A stretch of 29,628 nucleotides of DNA, from positions 1 to 29,628 of the forward strand of contig NZ_CAMPHN010000045.1 of the NCBI RefSeq assembly GCF_946885885.1, in the 5' to 3' direction. How positions within the stretch are numbered: the first letter of the stretch is position 1; every line of letters starts with the position of its first letter. This document shows positions 21,546 through 29,628 of the stretch, piece by piece. The DNA comes from an uncultured Pseudomonas sp. (lineage in GTDB: Bacteria; Pseudomonadota; Gammaproteobacteria; Pseudomonadales; Pseudomonadaceae). Under the pieces are notes generated by a model that was not told where the DNA came from, did no database searches, and worked only from the letters and a program-made list of their open reading frames with translations. Both the position numbers and the translations under genes were made by a program.

Positions 21546-23504
21546 ATGCGGCTCTTCCTCTGCGAAAAACCTTCCCAGGCCAAGGACATCGCCAAGGTGC
21601 TCGGCGCCAATCGGCGTGGCGACGGCTGTTGGCTGGGTGCCGATGTGACCGTGACCTGGTGCATCGGCCATTTGCTCGAGACCGCCCCGCCGGATGCCTA
21701 TGACGCGCGCTACAAGCGCTGGGTATTGGCCGATCTGCCGATCGTTCCCGAACGCTGGAAAATGCTGGTCAAACCGAAGACCGCCAGCCAGTTCAAGGCG
21801 GTGAAGCGTTTGCTCGGCGAAGCACGGGAATTGGTGATCGCTACCGACGCCGACCGCGAGGGCGAAATGATCGCCCGCGAGCTGGTCGAGCACTGCCGCT
21901 ATCGTGGGCCGATTCAGCGGCTGTGGCTGTCGGCGCTGGACGATGCTTCGATCCGCAAAGCCCTGGCGGCGCTCAAGCCGGGGGCGGAGACGTTCAGCCT
22001 CTACCACTCGGCACTGGGCCGCTCGCGCGCCGACTGGTTGATCGGCATGAACATGAGCCGCCTGTTCACCCTGCTCGGCCGCCAGTCCGGTTATCAGGGC
22101 GTATTGCCGGTGGGCCGGGTGCAAACGCCGACGCTGCGCCTGGTGGTGGACCGCGACCGCAGCATCGCCGACTTCGTGCCGGTGGCTTATTGGGCCATCG
22201 AGGTCGCCCTATTGGCCAACGGCAGCACCTTCACCGCCCAATGGCGCGCCGCCGAGGACGCCTGCGACGAACAGGGCCGCTGCCTGAACCAGGCGCTGGC
22301 GCAGCAAGCGGCCGCGGCCATCGGCAATGCCGCCGCTGCGCGGGTGGTGAAGCTGCGCACCGAGCGCATGCGCGAAGCGCCGCCGCTGCCGTTCGACCTG
22401 GGCACGTTACAAGAAGTCTGCTCGAAAAAGCTCGGCCTCGGCGCCCAGGAAACCCTGGATATCGCCCAGGCGCTTTACGAAACCCACAAGGTCATCACCT
22501 ACCCGCGCAGCGATTGCGGTTACCTGCCGCGGAGCCAGCACGGCGAGGCGCCGGCGATTCTCGCTGCCTTGGGCCGCGCCGATCCGGGCCTGGCCGAGTT
22601 GCTGCCGCACCTCAATGCGCAGCGCCGCTCGCGGGCCTGGAACGACGGCAAAGTCAGCGCCCACCACGGCATTATTCCCACGGCCGCGGCACTGAATCTG
22701 GATCGACTGGTCGGCAAGCAGCGCGCCGTCTACACGCTGATCCGCGCGCGCTATCTGGCGCAGTTCCTGCCCAACCACGAATACGACCGTACCCAGGCCG
22801 ACTTCGACTGCGCCGGCCAGGCGTTGCGGGCGGTGGGCAAAGTCATAGTCGAGCCCGGTTGGCGGCGGGCCCTGCCGGAAGCCTTGACGCCCGGCAAAGG
22901 CCGCGAAGCGCCACCAGCGCAACCCTTACCGGCGCTGCGCGAGGGGCAGGACTGCGCGGTGGACGGTGTCACCCTCAAGGATCTCTGGACTCAGCCGCCA
23001 AAGCCGTTCACCGAGGGCGACCTGATCAAGGCAATGAAGAACGTCGCCAAGCTGGTCGACGACCCGCGCCTGAAACAGAAGCTCAAGGACACCACCGGCA
23101 TTGGCACCGAAGCGACCCGCGCCGGGATCATCCAGGGTCTGATCGACCGCGGCTATCTGCTCAAACAGGGCAAGGCATTGGCCGCCACACCGGCGGCGTT
23201 CAGCCTGATCGATGCGGTGCCGCGCGCCATCGCCGACCCCGGCACCACGGCGATCTGGGAACAGGCGCTGGACATGGTGCAGAGCGGCGAAATGAGCCTG
23301 GAAGAGTTCGTCGCCAAACAGTCGGCGTGGATGAGCAAACAGGTGCAGCGCTGCGTCGGCCTGCGCATGACCATCAGCGCCCCGGCGAGCCCGGCCGGCG
23401 CCGCGCCCTGGAAAAAGAAACGCAAAACCGCACCGCGCAAGGCATCCGCAAGCAAAGGGAACGCCGCCGGCAAGCGCATAGCGAAACCGGCCAACCGGGC
23501 GTGA
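21546..23504 (+). CDS. topB: DNA topoisomerase III
   Basis: Type IA topoisomerase that passes single strands and resolves recombination or replication intermediates. The 652-aa protein starts MRLFLCEKPSQAKDIAKVLG, the family opening (Toprim domain, with acidic DADRE at 101-105). GYQGVLPVGRVQTPTL and KVITYPRSDC with the active-site Tyr319 follow, and TGIGTEATRAGII later. The C-terminus is a short Lys/Ala-rich tail without zinc ribbons, as in E. coli TopB. Start at 21546 aligns with the E. coli protein; an ATG at 21537 would add three residues. Ribosome site weak. A LexA box lies upstream, suggesting damage induction. Confidence 0.93.
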   Translation: MRLFLCEKPSQAKDIAKVLGANRRGDGCWLGADVTVTWCIGHLLETAPPDAYDARYKRWVLADLPIVPERWKMLVKPKTASQFKAVKRLLGEARELVIATDADREGEMIARELVEHCRYRGPIQRLWLSALDDASIRKALAALKPGAETFSLYHSALGRSRADWLIGMNMSRLFTLLGRQSGYQGVLPVGRVQTPTLRLVVDRDRSIADFVPVAYWAIEVALLANGSTFTAQWRAAEDACDEQGRCLNQALAQQAAAAIGNAAAARVVKLRTERMREAPPLPFDLGTLQEVCSKKLGLGAQETLDIAQALYETHKVITYPRSDCGYLPRSQHGEAPAILAALGRADPGLAELLPHLNAQRRSRAWNDGKVSAHHGIIPTAAALNLDRLVGKQRAVYTLIRARYLAQFLPNHEYDRTQADFDCAGQALRAVGKVIVEPGWRRALPEALTPGKGREAPPAQPLPALREGQDCAVDGVTLKDLWTQPPKPFTEGDLIKAMKNVAKLVDDPRLKQKLKDTTGIGTEATRAGIIQGLIDRGYLLKQGKALAATPAAFSLIDAVPRAIADPGTTAIWEQALDMVQSGEMSLEEFVAKQSAWMSKQVQRCVGLRMTISAPASPAGAAPWKKKRKTAPRKASASKGNAAGKRIAKPANRA

Positions 23505-23537
23505 TCGCGATCTGGCATCAATGATCTGTCGCTTTTT

Positions 23538-23612
23538 GTGGGAGCGGTCTTGACCGCGAAGCTTTTGCTCACCCCATTCGCGGGCAAGCGGAACACCGCC
23601 CGCCCCTCCCAC
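23538..23612. repeat. Imperfect palindromic repeat after topB
   Basis: GTGGGAGCGG near 23538 and CCCCTCCCAC near 23612 are outer arms, with GCGGTCTTGACCGC and a TTCGCGGG partner inside. This is a typical Pseudomonas intergenic repeat and lies between converging topB and the E2 gene. Confidence 0.6.
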
Positions 23613-23671
23613 GGACTGCGACAAATGATTCGTGTCGCGACACTAGCCCACGTTGCCGCAATCCACCTGCC

Positions 23672-24781
23672 TCACTCTTCCGGCGCCTCCAGCGCCTGTA
23701 CCAGGGCCTTGAGAAAACGCGCGGCCTCGCCACCGGTGACCGCACGGTGGTCGAAGGTCAGCGACAGCGGCAGAATCGGGTGCACCACCACTTTGCCGTC
23801 GACCGCCACCGGTTCGTCGCGGATGCCGCCGGCGCCGATGATCGCCACCTGCGGCGGGATCACGATGGGGTTGGCGTAGCGGCCGAACAGGGTGCCGAAG
23901 TTCGACAGGGTGATGGTCGCGCCCATCATTTCCCGGGGCGGGATCGAACGCGCCTTGACGTCCGCGCGCAGGCTCGCGACCCCGGCTTTCAGGTCCTCGG
24001 CGCTACGTGCGCCGACGTTGCGCAGCACCGGCACGAACAAGCCGTCCGGGGTGTCCACGGCGATGCCCAGGTCCAGCTGCTCGTGCTGTTTGAGCGACAG
24101 CGATTTGCCGTCGAACCAGCTGTTGAGCAGCGGCTCGACCCGGCAGGCGGCGGCGATGGCCTGGGCGATCCGTACCAGCGGATCGCGCGCCTGCGGCCAG
24201 CGGTGCAGGTCGGCGTCGCCGACGATAAACACCGGCACCACCTCGGCATGCGAGCGCGCCATATTGATCGCCATGCTGCGCCGCACGCCGCGCACCTTTT
24301 CGCCGCCGAATTTGTCGCGGGCATTCTGGGTCGCGGCTTCGACATCGCCGCGGGTGATCAGGCCATCGCTGCCGGAACCGCTCAGGTTGCTCAGGTCGAC
24401 GCCCAGTTGCCGCGCCAGCTGGCGCACCGCCGGGGTTGCGCGCGGCGCCATGTGTTCGCGGGTCGAAGGCGCGGCGCCGATGCAGAAACTGTCGGTCTGG
24501 GCATCGCCGCCGCCCTCCAGGCGACCGACCACGGTGCCGGAGTCGGCTTCGCCTTCGTAGGCCAGCAGCGGCTCGCCGACATGCAGGATGTCGCCCTCGG
24601 CACCGAAGGTTTTCACCACCTTGCCGTCGTAGGGCGCGGGAATATCGACGATGGCCTTGGCGGTTTCCACCGACACCAGCAGTTGATCGGCCTTGACCGT
24701 ATCGCCGGACTTGACGTGCCACTCGACGATTTCCGCTTCTTGCAGGCCCTCGCCGAGGTCGGGCAGTTTGAAATATTTCAT
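23672..24781 (-). CDS. Dihydrolipoyl acyltransferase E2 of a 2-oxo acid dehydrogenase
   Basis: A 369-aa E2 core subunit: lipoyl domain (about 1-75, VETAKAIVDI with lipoyl Lys42), a peripheral-subunit-binding domain (RATPAVRQLARQLGVDL), and a C-terminal catalytic domain with ITLSNFGTLFGRYANPIV. It passes acyl groups from E1 to CoA. The active-site motif, usually H-x3-D-G, here reads HRAVTGG (H345, T349), so the usual Asp is Thr. GGGAGAG fixes the start at 24781; an ATG 18 bases upstream lacks one. Last gene of the ldh-E1-E2 unit, separated from E1beta by 237 bases of repeats. No E3 nearby. Confidence 0.9.
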   Translation of the reverse strand: MKYFKLPDLGEGLQEAEIVEWHVKSGDTVKADQLLVSVETAKAIVDIPAPYDGKVVKTFGAEGDILHVGEPLLAYEGEADSGTVVGRLEGGGDAQTDSFCIGAAPSTREHMAPRATPAVRQLARQLGVDLSNLSGSGSDGLITRGDVEAATQNARDKFGGEKVRGVRRSMAINMARSHAEVVPVFIVGDADLHRWPQARDPLVRIAQAIAAACRVEPLLNSWFDGKSLSLKQHEQLDLGIAVDTPDGLFVPVLRNVGARSAEDLKAGVASLRADVKARSIPPREMMGATITLSNFGTLFGRYANPIVIPPQVAIIGAGGIRDEPVAVDGKVVVHPILPLSLTFDHRAVTGGEAARFLKALVQALEAPEE

Positions 24782-24837
24782 GGGCTCTCCCGGTTCCATC
24801 GTTTTTGTTCACCAGCCGCGCCGCGGTGGTTGGAGCG

Positions 24838-25003
24838 ATCGCGGCCAAGGCCGCTCCTACGGGCGCCGTTCGTTGTTTAACGCGCGCCGTAGGTTGGCGC
24901 TGAGCCTGCGAAGCCCAACGAGGGTCACACCACCCTCTAGCCCGAACGCAATCCGCGCAATCGTATCGCCACCCAAACCGCTCCCCGGATTGCATCGGGC
25001 TAC
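24838..25003. repeat. Block of three intergenic repeats between E1beta and E2 genes
   Basis: 24838-24860 is the exact reverse complement of the 23-base element at 238-260. About 24888-24920 carries CGTAGGTTGG and AGCCCAACG. 24981-25003 is a one-base-shorter inverse copy of the GTAGCCCGGATGCAATCC element at 41-64. The block separates two genes of one complex. Confidence 0.75.
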
Positions 25004-25018
25004 GGGGCTACGGCCACT

Positions 25019-26005
25019 TCATGCGTAATTCAGCACCGCATCGCAGGCCGCGGTTATGTCGGCGACGCTGGGGATATACAGCGACTCCAGGCGGTACAGC
25101 GGCGGCGGTATGTCCGGTGCGGTGACCCGTTGGATCGGCGCTTGCAGGTCGAGCAGTGCGCGTTCGTAGAGGCTGGCGGCGATCTCCGCGCCGACGCCGC
25201 AGCTTTTCGGCGCCTCATGCACGATCACGCAGCGCCCGGTTTTGCGCACCGAGGCCTCCAGGGTGTCGAGGTCCAACGGTTTGACGCAGGCGACGTCGAT
25301 CACCTCGACCGAGACGCCGCGCTCGGCCAATCGCTCGGCGGCTTGCAGGCTTTCATGGACGCTCGCGCCCCAGCTGATCAGGGTCAGATCGCCGCCCTCG
25401 CGCAGGGTGAAGCAGCTGTCCAGCGGCAGACGCTTGCCGTCGTCGGCCAGCGCCTGCGGGTTCATCCGGTACAGGCGCGTGGGTTCGAGGAAGATCACCG
25501 GGTCGGGATCGTCGATCGCCGCCAGCAACAAGCCGTAGGCCCGCGCCGGCGAGGATGGGATCAGCACGCGCAGGCCTGGGATATGGGCGAACATCGCCTC
25601 GATGCTTTCGCTGTGGTGCTCCGGCGCGCGGATGCCGGCGCCCATCGGGCTGCGCAGCACCAGCGGGCAGCTCAGGCGGCCGCGGGTGCGGTTGCGCATA
25701 CGCGCGGCATGGGACACCAGATGGTCCATGGCCGGGTAAACGAAGCCGAGGAACTGGATCTCCAGCACCGGCTTCAGCCCCTGCGCGGCCATGCCCACGG
25801 CCAGGCCGGAGATCATGGTTTCGGCCAGCGGCGTGTCGATCACCCGCTTGAAGCCGAAGGTGTCGCGTAGGCCCGCGGTGGCGCGGAACACCCCGCCATT
25901 GACGCCGACGTCCTCGCCGAGCACCACCACGTCCTCGTCCTCGGCCATGGCGCGGTGCAGAGCCCGGTTGATCGCTTCCAGCATGCTCAGTTTGGCTTCA
26001 CTCAT
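25019..26005 (-). CDS. 2-oxo acid dehydrogenase E1 component, beta subunit
   Basis: A 328-aa transketolase-type beta subunit that forms the E1 heterotetramer with the preceding gene. Family signatures: MLEAINRALHRAMAEDEDV, LGEDVGVNGGVFRAT, DTPLAE, FLGFVYPAMDHLVSHAARMR, RSPMGAGIRAPEHHSES, and VIDVACVKPLD near the end. Start at 26005 overlaps the E1alpha stop by 8 bases, with GGAGACC upstream; the longer frame is rejected. Wording fits both branched-chain and pyruvate-type enzymes; the ldh neighbour favours branched-chain 2-oxo acids. Confidence 0.92.
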   Translation of the reverse strand: MSEAKLSMLEAINRALHRAMAEDEDVVVLGEDVGVNGGVFRATAGLRDTFGFKRVIDTPLAETMISGLAVGMAAQGLKPVLEIQFLGFVYPAMDHLVSHAARMRNRTRGRLSCPLVLRSPMGAGIRAPEHHSESIEAMFAHIPGLRVLIPSSPARAYGLLLAAIDDPDPVIFLEPTRLYRMNPQALADDGKRLPLDSCFTLREGGDLTLISWGASVHESLQAAERLAERGVSVEVIDVACVKPLDLDTLEASVRKTGRCVIVHEAPKSCGVGAEIAASLYERALLDLQAPIQRVTAPDIPPPLYRLESLYIPSVADITAACDAVLNYA

Positions 26006-27119
26006 GGCGGGTCTCCATAGAACCGGCCGCAGCGCTTTGCGCCTCCGCCTGGCGCGCGACGCGCTCCAGGAGCATCTCACGCTGCTCGGCGAGGGCCGTC
26101 GGCCACTTGGCGTAAACGTAATCGAGCACCGATTCGGCGGGCTGGGTGCCGGCACTGTCGAAGGCCTCCACCGCGCGCTGCACCTCGGCCTGGCATTCGC
26201 CGATCAGCGCCTGTTCGCGGCGTTCGTCCCAGATCCCCTGATTGGCGAGAAAGCCCTGCAAGCGCTTGATCGGCTCCTCCAGCCAAGCCTGTTTGACTTC
26301 CTCGGCGCTGCGGTAACGGGTGGCGTCGTCGGCGGTGGTGTGGTCGCCCAGGCGGTAGCTGAGGCATTCCAGCAACACCGGACCTTTGCCGTGGCGGGCG
26401 CGGTCCATGGCGATCTGCATGCGCTCGTACAGCGCCAGCATGTCGTTGCCGTCCACCTGTTCGCCGTGGAAGCCGGCGCCTATCGCCTTCTGCGCCAGGG
26501 TCGGGGCGCCGCACTGAATGCGCCGCGGCACCGAGATCGCCCATTGGTTGTTATTGACCACGAACACCACCGGCAGCTGCCAGGCGCCGGCAACGTTGAG
26601 CGCTTCGAGAAAATCGCCCTTGCTGGTGGCGCCATCGCCGCAGGTGGTCACCGCGACCCGATGCTCGCCGCGGATCTTGAACGCGCTGGCCACGCCACAG
26701 GCATGCAGGGCCTGGGTGGCGATGGGCACGCACATGGGAAAATCCTGCGCCGAGGCCGGGTCGACATAGGCGCTGCCGCGCTCGTCGCCGCCCCAGTACA
26801 GCAGGATTTCTTCCATCTTCACCCCGCGCATCAATTGCACGGCGGTGTCGCGGTAATAAGGCACCAGCACGTCTTCGCTGCGCATCAGGCTGCCGAGCGC
26901 CACGCCTATGGCCTCCTGGCCGAGGGTCGGCGCATAGGTGCCGATGCGGCCGGTGCGTTGCAGGGCCACGGCCTTCTGATCGAACAGGCGGGTCAGGACC
27001 ATTTGCCGGTACAGGCGCACCAGCAAGGCGGGGTCGTCGACCCAGGCGGGCAGCGCGGCGAACGGCTGGCCATTGGGGTCGAGATAACGGGTGAAGGGTA
27101 ATTTCACGGTATCCGGCAT
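25998..27119 (-). CDS. 2-oxo acid dehydrogenase E1 component, alpha subunit
   Basis: A 373-aa thiamine-diphosphate-dependent decarboxylase subunit. RIGTYAPTLGQEAIGVALG, VPYYRDTAVQLMRGV and the ThDP motif GDGATSKGDFLEALN-VVFVVNNNQWAIS (about 163-200) are plain. The later LGDHTTADDATRYR is the phosphorylation-loop equivalent. GAGGAGT places the start at 27119; the ATG at 27137 lacks a ribosome site. Ends overlapping E1beta (8 bases). Second gene after ldh with a 90-base gap. Such loci are often annotated as pyruvate dehydrogenase, but the substrate may be branched-chain. Confidence 0.92.
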   Translation of the reverse strand: MPDTVKLPFTRYLDPNGQPFAALPAWVDDPALLVRLYRQMVLTRLFDQKAVALQRTGRIGTYAPTLGQEAIGVALGSLMRSEDVLVPYYRDTAVQLMRGVKMEEILLYWGGDERGSAYVDPASAQDFPMCVPIATQALHACGVASAFKIRGEHRVAVTTCGDGATSKGDFLEALNVAGAWQLPVVFVVNNNQWAISVPRRIQCGAPTLAQKAIGAGFHGEQVDGNDMLALYERMQIAMDRARHGKGPVLLECLSYRLGDHTTADDATRYRSAEEVKQAWLEEPIKRLQGFLANQGIWDERREQALIGECQAEVQRAVEAFDSAGTQPAESVLDYVYAKWPTALAEQREMLLERVARQAEAQSAAAGSMETRHE

Positions 27120-27209
27120 GAGGGTACTCCTCGACATCTTGTGAATGCCTGCTTCTGCCCGGACTTGTGGTCCGGGTTTTGCCGGCGCACTGCGGGTCGG
27201 CAGCTGCGC

Positions 27210-28232
27210 TCAGCGGTCGTACAACAAGCGCTCGGCCAGGGCGTCGGCGACCCGCGCGGGAGAACGCTTGTCGGCCTGGGCATGGGCATAGACTTCGCTC
27301 AGGCGCTGGCTGATTTTCGCCAGGTACGCGGTGATCGCGGCGAGGCTTTCGCCGCGATGCCGCAGGGCGACGTAGATCAACCCACCGGAGTTGATGATGT
27401 AGTCCGGCGCATAGAGGATGCCGCGCGCTTGCAAGGTATCGGCGACATCGGCACTCGCCAGTTGATTGTTGGCGGCGCCGGCGATGGCCGAGCAACGCAG
27501 TTGCATGACGCTTTCAGCGTTCAGCACACCGCCCAGACCGCAGGGCGCGAGTATGTCGCAGGGGCTGGCGAGCAAGGCGTCGCTGGCTACCGCCCGGGCG
27601 CCCAGTTGTTCGACGGCCAGTTGCACCCGGCCGTCGTCCAGATCGCTGACCAGCAGCTCGGCGCCGGCCGCGTGCAACTGCTCGGCCAGGGCATAGCCGA
27701 CATGCCCGAGACCCTGGATCGCCACGCGCAGGCCGTGCAGGTCATCGCTGCCGAGGCGCGCCAGGGCGGTCGCGCGAACTCCGGCGAACACGCCCATGGC
27801 GGTGTGCGGCGATGGATCGCCTTCGCTGGTGGTGCTGGTGACGTGCTGGGTGTGCTGGGCGATGCAATCCATGTCGGCGCTGGAGGTGCCGCTGTCCATC
27901 GCGGTGATATAGCGCCCATTGAGCGTTTCGATAAAACGCCCGAAGGCTTCGAACAAGGCGCCGCGGTTGTCCAGATGGGGCGGGCGGATGATCACCGCCT
28001 TGCCGCCGCCGTGCTCGATACCGGCCAGCGCGGCTTTATAGCTCATGCCCCGGGCAAGACGGATGGCATCCTGGATCGCGCTTTGTTCGTCCGGGTAGAC
28101 GAGATAACGGCAACCGCCGAGCGCGGGGCCGAATCGGGTGTTGTGGATGGCGATCACGGCCTTGAGGCCCGAGACCGGGTCCTGGGTCAGGTGCAATGCC
28201 TCGAGCCTGGCGGCCTCCATTGCGCTGAACAT
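27210..28232 (-). CDS. ldh: Leucine dehydrogenase (Glu/Leu/Phe/Val family)
   Basis: A 340-aa NAD-dependent amino-acid dehydrogenase that oxidatively deaminates leucine and other branched-chain amino acids to 2-oxo acids and ammonia. N-terminal GPALGGCRYLVYP, MSYKAALAGIEHGGGKAVI (K66 substrate, K78 catalytic) and the dinucleotide motif AIQGLGHVGYALAEQL; later PCGLGGVLN and AGAANNQL. Length is slightly short of the usual 364. AGGAG precedes the ATG at 28232. Its product can feed the E1-E2 complex encoded downstream, so the unit looks like a catabolic operon. A 19-bp palindrome lies upstream of the start. The same order with a SirB1-like neighbour is known from P. aeruginosa. Confidence 0.93.
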   Translation of the reverse strand: MFSAMEAARLEALHLTQDPVSGLKAVIAIHNTRFGPALGGCRYLVYPDEQSAIQDAIRLARGMSYKAALAGIEHGGGKAVIIRPPHLDNRGALFEAFGRFIETLNGRYITAMDSGTSSADMDCIAQHTQHVTSTTSEGDPSPHTAMGVFAGVRATALARLGSDDLHGLRVAIQGLGHVGYALAEQLHAAGAELLVSDLDDGRVQLAVEQLGARAVASDALLASPCDILAPCGLGGVLNAESVMQLRCSAIAGAANNQLASADVADTLQARGILYAPDYIINSGGLIYVALRHRGESLAAITAYLAKISQRLSEVYAHAQADKRSPARVADALAERLLYDR

Positions 28233-28264
28233 AGGGCGGCTCCTGTCTGTCGTGAAGGCGATGT

Positions 28265-28283
28265 CTGCGGTTACTAACCGCAG
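28265..28283 (-). promoter_or_regulatory. 19-bp palindromic operator candidate upstream of ldh, over a TATACT -10
   Basis: CTGCGGTTA-C-TAACCGCAG is a perfect 9+1+9 palindrome, 33 bases upstream of the ldh ATG. On the minus strand the -10-like TATACT (28282-28287) overlaps its edge, so a bound protein would block initiation. No -35 is clear. The regulator is not in the window. Confidence 0.55.
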
Positions 28284-28469
28284 TATAGGCGGCATGCCGG
28301 GCACTGCCCGCTCAAGCCGGCATAAGCTCCGCACCCTGCGGCGGCGGGCGGCATAAGAGCGCCGGAGGCGGATGGCCTTATCGCGGCAAGCCCGATGTGC
28401 TCGGTTTGCACGCATCGCTGGACGCCGCGCCGGTAGCCGGCTAAAAACACAGCATGACCGGAGGTGACC

Positions 28470-29273
28470 ATGAGCCCGCGCCAAACCTGCCTTGCCTGTC
28501 TTGACCGTGAGCCGCCCGCAATGTTCGAGGCGGCGTTATGGATTGCCGCCGAACACGACCCGCACTTGCAGGTGGCCGAGGCGCTGCGCGAGCTCAACTC
28601 GTTGCAACAGCAGGTCAATGCCGGCCTCCCCGACTTGCCCGCGAGCGAGTTGGCGCAGCCGCTGCTGCGCCGGCTCAACGAGCTGGATTTTCACCAGGAA
28701 GACGAAATGCCGCTACGCCCCGAGGTCGCGCTGCTGCATCGGGTGTTGGCACGCCGCCGCGGGCAGCCCTTATCGCTGGCGTTGCTCGCCTTGGAGCTGG
28801 CGCGGCGCTTGGCGATCCCGCTACAGGGGGTGAACTTCCCCGGCCATTTTCTCCTGCGCGTACCGGGCGCCGACCATCTGCTCGACCCCTGCGGCGGGCG
28901 CCGTCTGTATACCCGCGACTGCCGCGAACTGCTGATCCGCCATCAGGGCACCGCCGCCGAGCTCAACGCCGGGCATCTGCAAAGCAGCGATGCGCGCGGC
29001 ATGCTGCAACGCCTGTCGCGCAACCTGCGCCAGTTGCACCTGCTCAACGAAGACTATCTGGCGGCGCTGAAAGACGCCGACCGGGTGATGCAACTGGGTA
29101 CGCCGGCGCTCGCCGACCACCTGGCCCGCGCCGAGCTGTACCAGCGCCTGGAGTGCCCGCAGGCCGAGCGCTTCGATGTGCAGCACGCGCTGTTGCTGTG
29201 CGACGACCCGGGCCAGCACATCCTGCTCAGCGCCCGCCTGCGCCAGCTGAGCCAGCTGCCGGCGCTGCACTAA
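28470..29273 (+). CDS. SirB1 family transglutaminase-like protein
   Basis: A 267-aa cytoplasmic protein of the SirB1 type: an N-terminal helical domain (AALWIAAEHDPHL), a transglutaminase-like region with LLHRVLARRRGQPLSLALLALELARRL and GVNFPGHFLLRV, then a C-terminal TPR-like helical part (about 190-260, LNEDYLAALKDADRVMQL). The usual catalytic Cys is not obvious in the QPLSLA segment, which agrees with the family being of unclear enzymatic status. Start at 28470 with GGAGGT at 28460-28465; the GTG at 28464 is inside that site. Divergent from ldh across about 240 bases. Confidence 0.8.
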   Translation: MSPRQTCLACLDREPPAMFEAALWIAAEHDPHLQVAEALRELNSLQQQVNAGLPDLPASELAQPLLRRLNELDFHQEDEMPLRPEVALLHRVLARRRGQPLSLALLALELARRLAIPLQGVNFPGHFLLRVPGADHLLDPCGGRRLYTRDCRELLIRHQGTAAELNAGHLQSSDARGMLQRLSRNLRQLHLLNEDYLAALKDADRVMQLGTPALADHLARAELYQRLECPQAERFDVQHALLLCDDPGQHILLSARLRQLSQLPALH

Positions 29274-29628
29274 CGGTGCTGCTGAAAGCTAGCTGTGTAG
29301 GCCGCTTTTATAGGGTGGGTCGGACCGCGCAGCTTTGTAGCCCGGATGCAATCCGGGGCATCGCTGGTGACCATAAGACCGATCCCCGGATTGCGCTGCG
29401 CTTATCCAGGCTACGGGCTGTAGCCCTTTCAACCATTCAAGGCTGAACGAGGGGCCGGGCGGCGCTCCGCTTTAGCCGCGATTGACCTTAACAGCGCAGA
29501 CCACCACAAGCATCGCGGCTAAAGCCCCTCCCACCCAGCCCGCATGAACCGACACATGTGGCGGTCACGACATTAGCTGTGTAGGCCGCTTTTATAGGGT
29601 GGGTCGGACCGCGCAGCTTTGTAGCCCG
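29274..29628. repeat. Repeat-only intergenic stretch at right edge with exact 55-bp direct repeats
   Basis: 29290-29344 and 29574-29628 are identical 55-base repeats (TAGCTGTGTAGGCCGCTTTT at their start). Between them are the GTAGCCCGG element (29338 on, with an inverted partner ending near 29413) and a palindrome, GCTTTAGCCGCGAT (about 29469-29482) with ATCGCGGCTAAAGC (29512-29525). No gene seen. The window ends inside the second repeat. Confidence 0.75.

Noticed and set aside
21327..22124. N-terminal extension of the amidotransferase-like frame
   Set aside because: It overlaps topB on the other strand; homology begins at MQKNITIGLIGDY, with a ribosome site there.

Overview
The window looks like a chromosomal segment of a high-GC gammaproteobacterium of the Pseudomonas group. 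The pointers are a class II medium-chain PHA synthase next to PhaG, a YebG SOS gene with a LexA box, an ldh-E1alpha-E1beta-E2 block beside a SirB1-family gene (an order known from P. aeruginosa), and intergenic repeats such as GTAGCCCGGATGCAATCC and GTAGGAGCGGCC. Species cannot be fixed from sequence reading alone.

Layout. 1-940: repeats and yebG. 941-3652: a minus-strand phaG-phaC unit for medium-chain polyhydroxyalkanoate made from de novo fatty-acid intermediates. 4166-5560: a class V aminotransferase and a small DUF6434 protein. 5711-12300: an AT-richer array of minus-strand genes separated by attC sites, which is a gene-cassette array with no integrase gene in the window. It holds about nine cassettes, nearly all of unknown function: membrane proteins, a lipoprotein, YbjQ- and YcxB-type proteins, a two-gene cassette, and one small gene whose 5' end seems inverted. 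Two attC sites carry copies of the same 168-bp terminal-inverted-repeat element at the same point of the core site. 12301-13589: an integrase-proximal flank with an isolated perfect LexA box (possibly what remains of an intI promoter), a structured-looking leader and two overlapping small genes.

13895-20397: a periplasmic solute-binding protein; an EgtB-EgtD fusion that could carry out two ergothioneine steps in one chain; an orphan GspC-like protein; a secreted protein paired with a small membrane protein; and a CHAP amidase. 20619-23504: a class I glutamine-amidotransferase-like protein divergent from topB, with a palindromic LexA box between them. 23672-28232: a minus-strand catabolic unit of leucine dehydrogenase, E1alpha, E1beta and E2 of a 2-oxo-acid dehydrogenase, with a repeat block between E1beta and E2 and a 19-bp palindrome upstream of ldh. 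28470-29273: SirB1-family gene. 29274-29628: repeats.

The most unusual parts are the integrase-less cassette array with its attC-targeted 168-bp element, the internally inverted cassette gene, the EgtB-EgtD fusion (order opposite to fungal Egt1), and three LexA boxes in one window (yebG, array flank, topB).
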